From Ignavibacteria bacterium (GTDB lineage Bacteria; Bacteroidota; Ignavibacteria; Tepidaquicellales; Tepidaquicellaceae), in assembly GCA_041649015.1 (NCBI GenBank), contig JBAZNU010000001.1:620001-684000 (forward strand): a stretch of DNA of 64,000 nucleotides, read 5' to 3'. The stretch's first letter is position 1; the number at the start of each line of letters is the position of its first letter. The translations under genes and the position numbers were made by a program. This document shows positions 1 to 7,593 of this stretch, in pieces. The notes beneath the pieces were generated by a model that saw only the letters and a program-made list of their open reading frames with translations, ran no database searches and was not told the DNA's origin.

Positions 1-1802
1 TTTAAAACATCAATACTTATACACCTGCAATTTTCTGTAAAAGGAACCTTCAAATTTCCCGAAATTATACCAAGTTTTTCTGCAGGCGGTTTTTGATTCG
101 GGTTTTGAATAGCGGCAAGAGGGTTACGTATAATAAACACTCCATTATTCGTTGAAACCCACACCTCGTTGTTCTTATCAACAATCACGCCCGTCACGGT
201 GTTTCCCTCAAAATCATTCGCATAGTAAACCCCGTACACATCGTCATAATACAATGTATCCGTGCCGTTATCATTGAAAAAATAAAGTCCTCCCGGGAAT
301 GCAATAGATTCTATCCATTTAGTATTATAGTTGTCAATAGCAACCTGTCCGAAATTAGTATTGTTTATAATACTCGGATTCGGGTACGGAAAAAACACAG
401 AATCCATCACATGTTTATAAAGACCGGTTGCATTATTCGTCTTAAAAAATGACATCCAGAAATACCCGAAATTATCGAACGCCCCTCCAAAAGGCACGCA
501 AAAATTTGGGTCATCGCTCCCCGGCAGTACAGAGTTCGAAGTATTGTAATTCCTAATAGAATTGCCCTCAATCAGGGTTGCCCCTCCGCCAAAGCTAAGC
601 GCCCAGACCTTATTCTCGCCGGCAACAATCCTTCTAAACCAATTACTATTCCCAATCTCCGGTTTTGTAGCCGTTGTAAACGACTCCCACTTAATCCCGT
701 CAAACTTATAAAAACCTGCATCAGTTTGTCCACCTGCAGCCCAGAGAACGCCGTTTCCATCAATCGATAAATTATCAAACGAATTTCTATTCGGACAATC
801 AGGAAAAAGATACTCAAACTGACCACTATTGTCTTGGACCATCAAACCTTTCTCTGTGACACCTGCAAGAGGGTTCCCCGTATTATCAACCCCAAGCGAA
901 AGATATGAATCCGTCGGACCAAACTCGCTGCCCGTATTCAAATTATCAATCGAAGAAACCAAAATTGTGTTGTTAACAATATAATAAAGATTATTTCCGC
1001 CCCTTCGAATATCTATAACATTCTTTCCAGTCGTCGCGGGATTTGGATTCGGAACCCAGCCACCATTCTCAAAATATCCCATGCCTGTTTCAGAGCAGAA
1101 AAAAACCTTTGTACCAACAACCTCCGAAGACTTTATATTAAGACCAAACGGAGAAGTAGAATAGTTTGCCCAAGAGGCAGGATTGTTCAGATTATTATTC
1201 GTAATCCTTGCGTATGCAACCCCTACCGCCGTACCCGCGTAAAGCGTATCGTTCTTAATCGAAAGGGTAACAACCTTTGATTTTGTCGTATAAAACCCAA
1301 GAGTATAATAAGGAGCATCAAGAAAATTCAGATTAGCAACAGAAATCTTTTGAATCCCATACCCTGTTGCGATGAACATACTGCCCCCGTACTGAACAAA
1401 ATCATTAACCGACTTATTATTCTCACTTGAGTTTTTAATATCGTAAATATACCTGAATTTTCCCGTTGAAAATTCGTGAATAACAATCGAGCCATCCGCC
1501 GCTCCAATCCAGAGCCTGTCGAGAGTGTCAACATAAACAGATGTAAGATTATTATTCAGCAGACCATCAATATTAGTATATTTCTTAACAACAGCTTTCT
1601 TGCTTAGGTCAACAACAAAAAGACCTCCCGTAGTGGCACAATAAGCATAAGGGGCAGTCCTATCGAACGAAACGGAAACAACATTCTTAAGGTCAGTATG
1701 ATTTATCCATTTATTTAGAAGTTGAGGAGAATTTTCGGCTAAAATTATTTTAGAAAGAGCAAAAAACAATAAAAGCCAGATTACCTTTTTCCCTGAGTTC
1801 AT
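1..1802 (-). CDS. Secreted beta-propeller protein, PorZ/two-component-propeller-like (3' end off window)
   Basis: An uninterrupted reading frame runs from an ATG at 1802 to the window edge, about 600 codons, so the C-terminus is missing. The first ~22 residues form a signal peptide: a lysine pair, a leucine/phenylalanine-rich core and an ALA-like cleavage region. The rest is repeated beta-strand blocks with phrases such as LWIGAADGSIVIHEF, TLYAGTAVGVAY and VWVSTNNGVFIIRNP, typical of two-component-regulator propeller repeats. Near the visible end a new beta-rich segment follows a proline-rich linker. In the Bacteroidota such proteins include PorZ, a surface component of the type IX secretion attachment complex, and many T9SS cargo proteins. 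The missing C-terminus would decide between them. The next gene to the right is ~1 kb away on the other strand. Confidence 0.75.
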   Translation of the reverse strand, partial: MNSGKKVIWLLLFFALSKIILAENSPQLLNKWINHTDLKNVVSVSFDRTAPYAYCATTGGLFVVDLSKKAVVKKYTNIDGLLNNNLTSVYVDTLDRLWIGAADGSIVIHEFSTGKFRYIYDIKNSSENNKSVNDFVQYGGSMFIATGYGIQKISVANLNFLDAPYYTLGFYTTKSKVVTLSIKNDTLYAGTAVGVAYARITNNNLNNPASWANYSTSPFGLNIKSSEVVGTKVFFCSETGMGYFENGGWVPNPNPATTGKNVIDIRRGGNNLYYIVNNTILVSSIDNLNTGSEFGPTDSYLSLGVDNTGNPLAGVTEKGLMVQDNSGQFEYLFPDCPNRNSFDNLSIDGNGVLWAAGGQTDAGFYKFDGIKWESFTTATKPEIGNSNWFRRIVAGENKVWALSFGGGATLIEGNSIRNYNTSNSVLPGSDDPNFCVPFGGAFDNFGYFWMSFFKTNNATGLYKHVMDSVFFPYPNPSIINNTNFGQVAIDNYNTKWIESIAFPGGLYFFNDNGTDTLYYDDVYGVYYANDFEGNTVTGVIVDKNNEVWVSTNNGVFIIRNPLAAIQNPNQKPPAEKLGIISGNLKVPFTENCRCISIDVL

Positions 1803-1963
1803 CGTTAAACTATTTTATTAATTAAAATTGATATAAATCCGGCTATCTTTAATATTATTAAATTAATGATAATATTAAATATCAATTTTTTATAGAATAA
1901 AATCAATTGAAAATCATTTCAGGGAAAGAGAAAAAGATAAAAGAACGTAAGCAGACTAAGCGG

Positions 1964-2092
1964 ATGAATTATGATTTACCTGATAAAACGACTCATATTG
2001 ATTTTAATATTTTTATTAAGAAGGCACACAGAAATAGCAGGTGGGTTATGATTTACACGGATGAAAATCATTTTTATTATGTTAAAAGATAA
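1964..2092 (+). CDS. Small hypothetical ORF (42 aa), doubtful
   Basis: A 42-codon ATG frame encodes a soluble peptide with an aromatic C-terminus (ENHFYYVKR). It can be extended upstream to a TTG at 1907, which adds a very lysine-rich stretch. I recognise no family. Eight bases after its stop a second short frame begins (2101-2229), so the two may be pieces of one decayed gene or a pair of tiny genes. Composition is plausible for protein, but there is no ribosome binding site or conserved motif to rely on. Confidence 0.25.
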   Translation: MNYDLPDKTTHIDFNIFIKKAHRNSRWVMIYTDENHFYYVKR

Positions 2093-2100
2093 ATCGAAGA

Positions 2101-2229
2101 ATGCACGCTATAAGAGCTGATTTATTTTATGATAAGAACGGATTTAGAGCAGGGGTGAATAATATAAACGGATTTCGCGGATATGACGAGACTGAGATGT
2201 TTGTTAATATTCAGGATTTAGTGTTTTGA
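2101..2229 (+). CDS. Small hypothetical ORF (42 aa), doubtful
   Basis: A 42-codon ATG frame beginning MHAIRADLFYDKNGF and ending MFVNIQDLVF. The mix of acidic, aromatic and glycine residues looks more protein-like than random AT-rich sequence, but I recognise no family. It follows the 1964-2092 frame in a different phase, which could also mean one former gene broken by a frameshift. Confidence 0.25.
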   Translation: MHAIRADLFYDKNGFRAGVNNINGFRGYDETEMFVNIQDLVF

Positions 2230-2400
2230 CCTTAGGAGGGTGTCGGGTGTGCTTTGAGCGGGAAACATGCGGGAAAAAGCGGGAGAAAAGGCCAAGTAGA
2301 GCGTACTAATATCGTGTTATTATCGTACTTTTACTGGAGAATTATTGTGGATTAATTGAATAGATTGTTATAACAGTAGTTTATCAAACAATATTTGATT

Positions 2401-2433
2401 TTATAGCAATTTATTTAGGATAAATTGCTATAA
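2401..2433. repeat. Perfect 13-bp inverted repeat, 7-nt loop
   Basis: The arms TTATAGCAATTTA (2401-2413) and TAAATTGCTATAA (2421-2433) are exact reverse complements separated by TTTAGGA. The stem is AT-rich and has no clear T-tract, so it is a poor intrinsic terminator. It sits alone in an intergenic region ~375 bp upstream of the glycosyltransferase operon. A protein binding site or the end of a small mobile repeat is possible. Confidence 0.6.
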
Positions 2434-2809
2434 TAATGGTATATTTTTAACAAATATAATATATGGTTGTTTTTTATGAATGTCAAGGGAAAAAGAAGAT
2501 AATTTTCAGTGCGGGTATCTTATTAAGAGAGAATAGAGAAAAACGCCTGGTTTTTAGCCCTACTCCACAAATAGTGAGAAGAAAAACAATAAACCATTTA
2601 TTACGAGGGGCGAGATTAAGAATAAACAGTTTTGCCGGTAAACAGCAAGAACTTTATTGATTTTAGGAAAGTGATAAATTATAAAATAGTTTACGGGCAG
2701 AAATACGGGTCAACAAGCCGTTAACAAGGTTAAGAAAAAGAAAGAACTTTTTGAATACAATACACTTTTTTAATTCGTTATATTTAAGGTTAAAGTAAAA
2801 AATTAATTT

Positions 2810-3913
2810 ATGCAGGATAGCAACGGAAAAGATAAAAACCACGGCGGACATAAGAACAAACCCGGAATTAACCGAGGGAGGCAGAATTACAGGAAAAGAT
2901 ATCATAACAGACAAAAAAGCTACAAGAAAGATAATCCACAGGCGCAAAACGAGGCAAGAGAGGACAACAAGGTATTAAACCTGAACAATCAATCAGTATC
3001 GGTGGTTGTACCGTTACTAAACGAAGAGGAGTCGTTAAAAGAGCTTGCGGGATTGCTTGAAAGCGTGCTTGGTTCTTTGAACTGCAACTATGAAGTAATT
3101 TTTGTGGATGACGGAAGCACGGACAAATCATTCGATAGAATCCGCGAGCTTAACGCTGCAAACAAAAGGTTTAAATGTATAAAATTCAGGAAGAACTACG
3201 GTAAGTCGGCGGCTCTTGCGGCAGGATTCAAAGCAGCAAAGGGAAGTTTTGTTATAACGATGGATGCAGACCTGCAGGACGACCCGCGTGAAATACCCGA
3301 CCTAATAAAGACATTACAGTCGGGATACGATTTAGTGACGGGATGGAAGAAAGTAAGATACGACCCTTTTATAAAACGCAACACTTCAAAAATATTCAAT
3401 TTTGTAACCTCAAAAGTTTCCGGAGTAAGGCTGCATGATTTTAACTGCGGCTTAAAAGTATACAGAAAAGATGTAGTTAAATCACTAAAGGTTTACGGTG
3501 AAATGCACAGGTATTTACCCGCATTGGCGCATTTATCAGGGTTTAGAGTAACAGAAAAGGTAGTGAAACATCACCCGAGAAAATTCGGAAAAACAAAATT
3601 CGGAGCGAGCAGGTTTATAAACGGGTTTCTTGATGTGCTTACCGTTATGTTCACGACCAAGTATATAAAGAAACCACTTCATCTATTTGGAATGCTGGGA
3701 ATGCTCTCGGGTGCTGCGGGATTTGTCATTATTGCATATCTCACAATCCTGAAATTTGTTGAAGGGGCGTATATAAGCAACAGGCCTCTGTTTATAGCGG
3801 GTGTGCTTCTGGCGATAGTGGGTGTGCAGTTCTTTTCGCTTGGTTTAATTGCAGAGATGATAACGAAGGCAAACGCAAACCAGGAAGACTTTTTAATTGA
3901 AAAAACTTTATAG
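2810..3913 (+). CDS. Family 2 glycosyltransferase, DPM1/GtrB-like membrane type
   Basis: Probably transfers a sugar from a nucleotide donor to a polyprenyl phosphate at the inner face of the membrane. The first ~55 residues are an unusual, highly basic and polar extension (many K, R, N, H). A GT-A domain follows from ~residue 62 (VSVVVPLLNEEESL), with the donor-binding VDDGSTD near 100 and the metal-binding DADLQDDP near 152. Two C-terminal transmembrane helices (roughly 295-315 and 325-350) are typical of DPM1/GtrB/ArnC relatives. It is the first gene of a tight plus-strand run; lpxA starts 3 bases after its stop, which suggests an envelope role. The acceptor and the sugar cannot be read from the sequence. 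Confidence 0.85.
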   Translation: MQDSNGKDKNHGGHKNKPGINRGRQNYRKRYHNRQKSYKKDNPQAQNEAREDNKVLNLNNQSVSVVVPLLNEEESLKELAGLLESVLGSLNCNYEVIFVDDGSTDKSFDRIRELNAANKRFKCIKFRKNYGKSAALAAGFKAAKGSFVITMDADLQDDPREIPDLIKTLQSGYDLVTGWKKVRYDPFIKRNTSKIFNFVTSKVSGVRLHDFNCGLKVYRKDVVKSLKVYGEMHRYLPALAHLSGFRVTEKVVKHHPRKFGKTKFGASRFINGFLDVLTVMFTTKYIKKPLHLFGMLGMLSGAAGFVIIAYLTILKFVEGAYISNRPLFIAGVLLAIVGVQFFSLGLIAEMITKANANQEDFLIEKTL

Positions 3914-3916
3914 GCG

Positions 3917-4690
3917 ATGGCGTTGAATTCAGTAAGCAATAAAGCACAAATAGGTAAAAACGTAACAATTGGCGACTTCACGGTTATAAAGGATGACGTT
4001 GTAATCGGGAATAACGTTACGATAGGTTCGAATGTGATTATTGACGACGGTGCAAGAATTTCTGATAGCGTTAAGTTTCATCATGGTGCTGTCATTTCCA
4101 CGATTCCACAGGATCTTAAATTCGGAGGCGAGGTTACAACGCTTGAAATAGGCGAGAACACAGTAGTCCGCGAATACGCAACGCTTAATAGGGGAACAAA
4201 GGCAAGTGGTAGAACGATTGTCGGAAAAAATTGTCTATTAATGGCTTATTCACACGTAGCGCATGATTGTAAAATCGGAGATAATGTTATTATAGCAAAC
4301 AGCGGAAACCTCGGAGGGCATGTAGAGGTCGGCGATTGGGGAATTGTCGGTGGACTTGTTGCAATACATCAATTTGTTAAGATAGGCGCTCATGCACTGC
4401 TGGCGGGGTTTACGAAGGCGGTGAAGGATGTTCCTCCTTATATAATAGCCGGCAGCAATCCGATGAAGTATGAGGGAGTGAACGTTATAGGTTTAAAGAG
4501 AAGGGGATTTACACAGGAGCAAATAGATTCAATAAAAGAGTTTTACAGATTACTTTATAAATCAGGACTAAATATTTCCAATGCAGTAAAGGAGATAAAA
4601 TCCTCTCAGCCACAAACGAAAGAAACGGATTTAATTATAGATTTTATTTCAAAAAGCACACGCGGAATACTTACAGATAAAGAAAAGTGA
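3917..4690 (+). CDS. lpxA: Acyl-ACP--UDP-N-acetylglucosamine O-acyltransferase
   Basis: First step of lipid A synthesis: transfer of a hydroxyacyl chain from acyl-ACP to UDP-GlcNAc in the cytoplasm. The 257 residues match the usual length of ~260. Hexapeptide repeats of the left-handed beta helix fill the first ~190 residues (for example IGKNVTIGDF, IGDNVIIAN). The catalytic-histidine region reads LLMAYSHVAHDCKIG, and the GGHVEVGD and IHQFVKIG coils are intact, followed by the helical C-terminus. The start ATG lies 3 bases after the glycosyltransferase stop. The stop overlaps the GTG start of the CYTH gene by 4 bases, so the genes are probably translationally coupled. The usual partners lpxD, lpxB and fabZ are not in the window. 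Confidence 0.93.
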   Translation: MALNSVSNKAQIGKNVTIGDFTVIKDDVVIGNNVTIGSNVIIDDGARISDSVKFHHGAVISTIPQDLKFGGEVTTLEIGENTVVREYATLNRGTKASGRTIVGKNCLLMAYSHVAHDCKIGDNVIIANSGNLGGHVEVGDWGIVGGLVAIHQFVKIGAHALLAGFTKAVKDVPPYIIAGSNPMKYEGVNVIGLKRRGFTQEQIDSIKEFYRLLYKSGLNISNAVKEIKSSQPQTKETDLIIDFISKSTRGILTDKEK

Positions 4691-5217
4691 GCAAAAACCT
4701 TGAAATAAAAGTTGAGATAGAAAATCCCGCGGAGATAAGAAATCTTGCAAAGGAATTCTGCAAAGGTAAAAAGTACGAGGTGTTAATACAGAATCAGGAG
4801 GATATTTATTACAAGGTTAAGAAAGGACGGCTTAAGCTCAGAATAATCGACGGTATAAATGGAAATCTTATACACTATTACCGAGGAAATAGAAAACGGA
4901 AGAGGGTTTCCGATTATACGATTTCCGAAACAGACACTCCGCAGGCTTTGGCAAGCATATTAAATTCATTATACAAAAAACTTGTTATTGTTAAGAAAGA
5001 AAGAGAAATCTTTATCATAGACAATATAAGAATACACATAGACGCGGTTAAAGGACTCGGGAAATTTCTGGAGTTTGAAGTAATAATAAAAACGATTTCA
5101 AAAGCAAGGAAAGAAATGAAAAAGCTCATAGAACATTTCGGGCTTAATGAAAAACAATTTATAAAAGTATCTTATTCAGATTTATTATTAAAAAAAGGGG
5201 GAGTGAATGCCGGTTAA
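4687..5217 (+). CDS. CYTH-domain protein (CyaB/thiamine-triphosphatase-like)
   Basis: CYTH proteins fold into a tunnel that binds triphosphorylated substrates with metal ions; members include class IV adenylate cyclases and tripolyphosphatases. The N-terminal signature LEIKVEIE (ExExK-like) is at residues 5-12. Basic and acidic pairs line later strands (KLRIID, HYYRGNRKRKR, REIFIIDNIRIHID, GLGKFLEFEV), as expected for the fold. At 176 residues it has the usual length of class IV cyclase homologues. Translation starts with GTG overlapping the lpxA stop (GTGA), and the 3' end overlaps panB by 11 bases. The substrate cannot be decided from sequence. Confidence 0.8.
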   Translation: MSKNLEIKVEIENPAEIRNLAKEFCKGKKYEVLIQNQEDIYYKVKKGRLKLRIIDGINGNLIHYYRGNRKRKRVSDYTISETDTPQALASILNSLYKKLVIVKKEREIFIIDNIRIHIDAVKGLGKFLEFEVIIKTISKARKEMKKLIEHFGLNEKQFIKVSYSDLLLKKGGVNAG

Positions 5218-6034
5218 AAAATTAATCTCGAAAGAGGCGCAGCATATAACCACAAAGGTTCTGCAGCTTATGAAAAACCACCACGAAAAGATAACAATGC
5301 TGACGGGGTATGACTATCTTACGGCGAAATTCCTTGATGCATCGGGAATAGAGCTTGTGCTTGTGGGCGATTCGCTAAGCAACGTTATTCAGGGAAACGA
5401 AACAACTCTTCCCGTAACGCTTGAAGACATGATATACCACGCCTCGATAGTTCGCAAAGGAGTTGTAAGGGCAATGGTAGTCGCGGATATGACTTTTATG
5501 AGCTATCAGGTTGGCGAGGACGATGCCGTTCGCAACTGCGGAAAGGTTATGAAGCTAACGGGATGCGACGCAATAAAAATGGAAGGCGGAAACTACATTG
5601 CCGGAACGGTCAGAAGGCTTGTTGAGATTGGGATACCCGTAATGGGGCACCTTGGACTGACGCCACAATCAATAAACAAATTCGGCAGTTACAAGACACG
5701 AGGCATAGACAAATCGGAAGCCGACCAGATTTATAAAGACGCACTGATTTTACAGAAAGCGGGATGTTTTTCGATAGTGCTTGAAAAGATACCAGCAAAA
5801 CTCGGGAAGAAAATTTCTGATGCGCTTACAATTCCAACAATCGGCATAGGAGCCGGACCTTACTGCGACGGACAGGTGCTCGTCACACAGGATATGCTCG
5901 GAATGATAGAGGAGTTCAAGCCGAGGTTTGTGAGAAAATACATGAACCTTGCACAGGATATGAAAGATGCATTCATACGGTATATAAGCGACGTTAAGGA
6001 AAATAAGTTTCCGACGGATGAGGAAAGTTATTAA
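5207..6034 (+). CDS. panB: 3-methyl-2-oxobutanoate hydroxymethyltransferase
   Basis: Makes ketopantoate from ketoisovalerate and methylene-tetrahydrofolate, the committed step towards pantothenate and CoA. The TIM-barrel landmarks are present: MLTGYDYLTAKFLD near 30-43, metal ligands in VLVGDSLSNVIQG and VVADMTFMSY, MEGG, GHLGLTPQS, catalytic LEKIP and IGIGAG near the C-terminus. At 275 residues it has the usual length. An N-terminal extension of ~20 residues may mean the true start is internal, but the ATG at 5207 overlaps the CYTH stop in a way that fits coupling. The next pathway enzyme, ketopantoate reductase, occurs in this window only as a broken gene at 20.8-21.7 kb. Confidence 0.94.
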   Translation: MPVKKLISKEAQHITTKVLQLMKNHHEKITMLTGYDYLTAKFLDASGIELVLVGDSLSNVIQGNETTLPVTLEDMIYHASIVRKGVVRAMVVADMTFMSYQVGEDDAVRNCGKVMKLTGCDAIKMEGGNYIAGTVRRLVEIGIPVMGHLGLTPQSINKFGSYKTRGIDKSEADQIYKDALILQKAGCFSIVLEKIPAKLGKKISDALTIPTIGIGAGPYCDGQVLVTQDMLGMIEEFKPRFVRKYMNLAQDMKDAFIRYISDVKENKFPTDEESY

Positions 6035-6050
6035 CACAAAGGATTAAAAC

Positions 6051-6863
6051 ATGGACTTCCTGCATTACGAGTTGTTTAAAATAGGCGGAGAGGCGATTAC
6101 ACTTATTTCCATTATTGTATTTGCCGCTGTATTTATTTTCATCCTAATAATTTCCAAGCTGCTAAGGCGTTTTCTCCTTAAACGAGTCTTTCCCAGAAAT
6201 GAAATCAGCGAGGGGGTGGGACGCTCAATTGCCAGAATAATTAATTATATCATGCTGGTAATAGGTTTATTGATTGCGTTAAGCTCTGCCGGTATTAACG
6301 TATCGCTATTGTTTGCGGGGGGTGCGGCAATAATGGTCGGAATAGGTTTTGGTTTGCAGAATATTGCAAACAATTTTATAAGCGGGCTGATAATACTTTT
6401 TGAACGACCGATAAAAGAAGGCGACTTTATTGAAATAGCGGGTAAAATGGGGACTGTGGTTTCTATTTCAGCAAGAAGTACAAAGGTTGAAACAAATTCC
6501 GGAGTTATGATTATCGTTCCGAACTCTTTCTTTATAGAGAAAGAAGTTATAAACAGAAGCTATGTAAACAAGACACAGATAGAAATTCCGGTTACAATAT
6601 CGCACGACGCGGATTTTGAAAAGGTAAAAGAAATACTTATAAGACTCGGAAACGAAAACGAACTTGTGTTAAAAGAATTCCCGCCGAGCGTTTCCTTTTC
6701 TGAAATTACAGAACTTGGTATAGTTACAAAATTATGGGTATGGATTAAAGACCAGGAAATGTATGCTGCGATCCGTTCTCAGATAAACTACAGAATACTT
6801 CAGGAGTTTAAAAAAGAGGGAATAAAATTTCCATTCCCAAAACGCGAAGTTTATAATGGCTGA
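6051..6863 (+). CDS. Small-conductance mechanosensitive ion channel, MscS family
   Basis: Opens under membrane tension to release solutes on osmotic downshock. Three transmembrane helices occupy residues ~15-38, 60-82 and 85-110. The third is the glycine/alanine-rich pore helix (GGAAIMVGIGFGLQNIANN) followed by FISGLIILFERPIKEGD and the beta domain (GTVVSISARSTKVETNSG, IVPNS). At 270 residues it is the compact MscS type. An AAAGGA sequence 8-13 bases upstream of the ATG could serve as a ribosome binding site. The stop overlaps the macrodomain gene by 8 bases. Confidence 0.9.
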   Translation: MDFLHYELFKIGGEAITLISIIVFAAVFIFILIISKLLRRFLLKRVFPRNEISEGVGRSIARIINYIMLVIGLLIALSSAGINVSLLFAGGAAIMVGIGFGLQNIANNFISGLIILFERPIKEGDFIEIAGKMGTVVSISARSTKVETNSGVMIIVPNSFFIEKEVINRSYVNKTQIEIPVTISHDADFEKVKEILIRLGNENELVLKEFPPSVSFSEITELGIVTKLWVWIKDQEMYAAIRSQINYRILQEFKKEGIKFPFPKREVYNG

Positions 6864-7374
6864 CGCGGAATTACAGAGAATAAAAATAGTACTTGGCGAT
6901 ATAACCCATCAGCAAACCGATGCAATCGTAAACGCAGCAAACAACTCGCTGCTTGGCGGAGGTGGAGTTGACGGGGCAATTCACAGGGCTGCGGGCAGAG
7001 AACTGCTTGAAGAATGCAGGTTGTTAAATGGCTGTCATACAGGCGACGCAAAAATTACCAAAGGATATAATCTAAAAGCAAAGTACGTAATTCATACTGT
7101 CGGACCCGTATGGCGAGGCGGAAATAACAACGAGGAAAAACTATTAAGAAGCTGCTACAGAAAATGTTTTGAACTTGCCGTGCGGCATAACATAAGAACG
7201 ATTTCCTTTCCCGCAATAAGCACGGGAGTTTACGGATACCCATTAAAACCAGCGGCGGAAATAGCAATCAGAGAATCTCTCGAGCATTTAAAGGAAAACA
7301 GCAATCTCGAAATGGCTGCGTTTGTATGCTTTGATATGAATAGTTACAACGTTTATCAGGAGACCCTGAAATAG
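6856..7374 (+). CDS. Macrodomain protein, O-acetyl-ADP-ribose deacetylase (YmdB-like)
   Basis: Binds ADP-ribose and probably hydrolyses O-acetyl-ADP-ribose or mono-ADP-ribosyl esters. The MacroD signature is complete: GDITHQQTDAIVNAANNSLLGGGGVDGAIHR is present across residues ~15-45, with NAAN and the GGGGVDGAIH loop, then IHTVGPVW and ISFPAISTGVYGYP. At 172 residues it is a stand-alone domain. It overlaps the MscS gene by 8 bases and ends the operon. The following ~220 bases up to the convergent mnmG contain no terminator that I could identify. Confidence 0.9.
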   Translation: MADAELQRIKIVLGDITHQQTDAIVNAANNSLLGGGGVDGAIHRAAGRELLEECRLLNGCHTGDAKITKGYNLKAKYVIHTVGPVWRGGNNNEEKLLRSCYRKCFELAVRHNIRTISFPAISTGVYGYPLKPAAEIAIRESLEHLKENSNLEMAAFVCFDMNSYNVYQETLK

Positions 7375-7593
7375 ATAGTTGGTTAATTACTACTCATTCC
7401 TGTTTCATAAGGTTCGACCTGCCCCAAAAGAAATAAGCTGTAATGTTTATTTACTTTTAAAAAACTGTGTTCTCAGGTTAATAATATTTTGTTGTTACCA
7501 AATGTTTTATTTCTATTATTTTGTAAAAAATTATATTATATAAGAGCTGAAATCCCAAGTTGTATCACAATTGTTCAACCCGCAAATAATGAA

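Larger units (their letters stand above)
1803..2809. other. AT-rich intergenic region with two doubtful small ORFs and one strong hairpin
   Basis: About 1 kb lies between the divergently oriented propeller gene and the glycosyltransferase operon. It is AT-rich, with no RNA gene or transposase remnant that I can recognise. It holds two short frames (1964-2092 and 2101-2229) and a perfect 13-bp inverted repeat (2401-2433), listed separately. A 65-codon frame at 2463-2660 has no protein-like features and was not accepted. The promoter of the glycosyltransferase operon should lie in the last ~150 bases. Confidence 0.6.

Noticed and set aside
2463..2660. 65-codon ORF in the left intergenic region
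   Set aside because: Basic, repetitive composition without motif, start context or neighbour; likely a chance frame.
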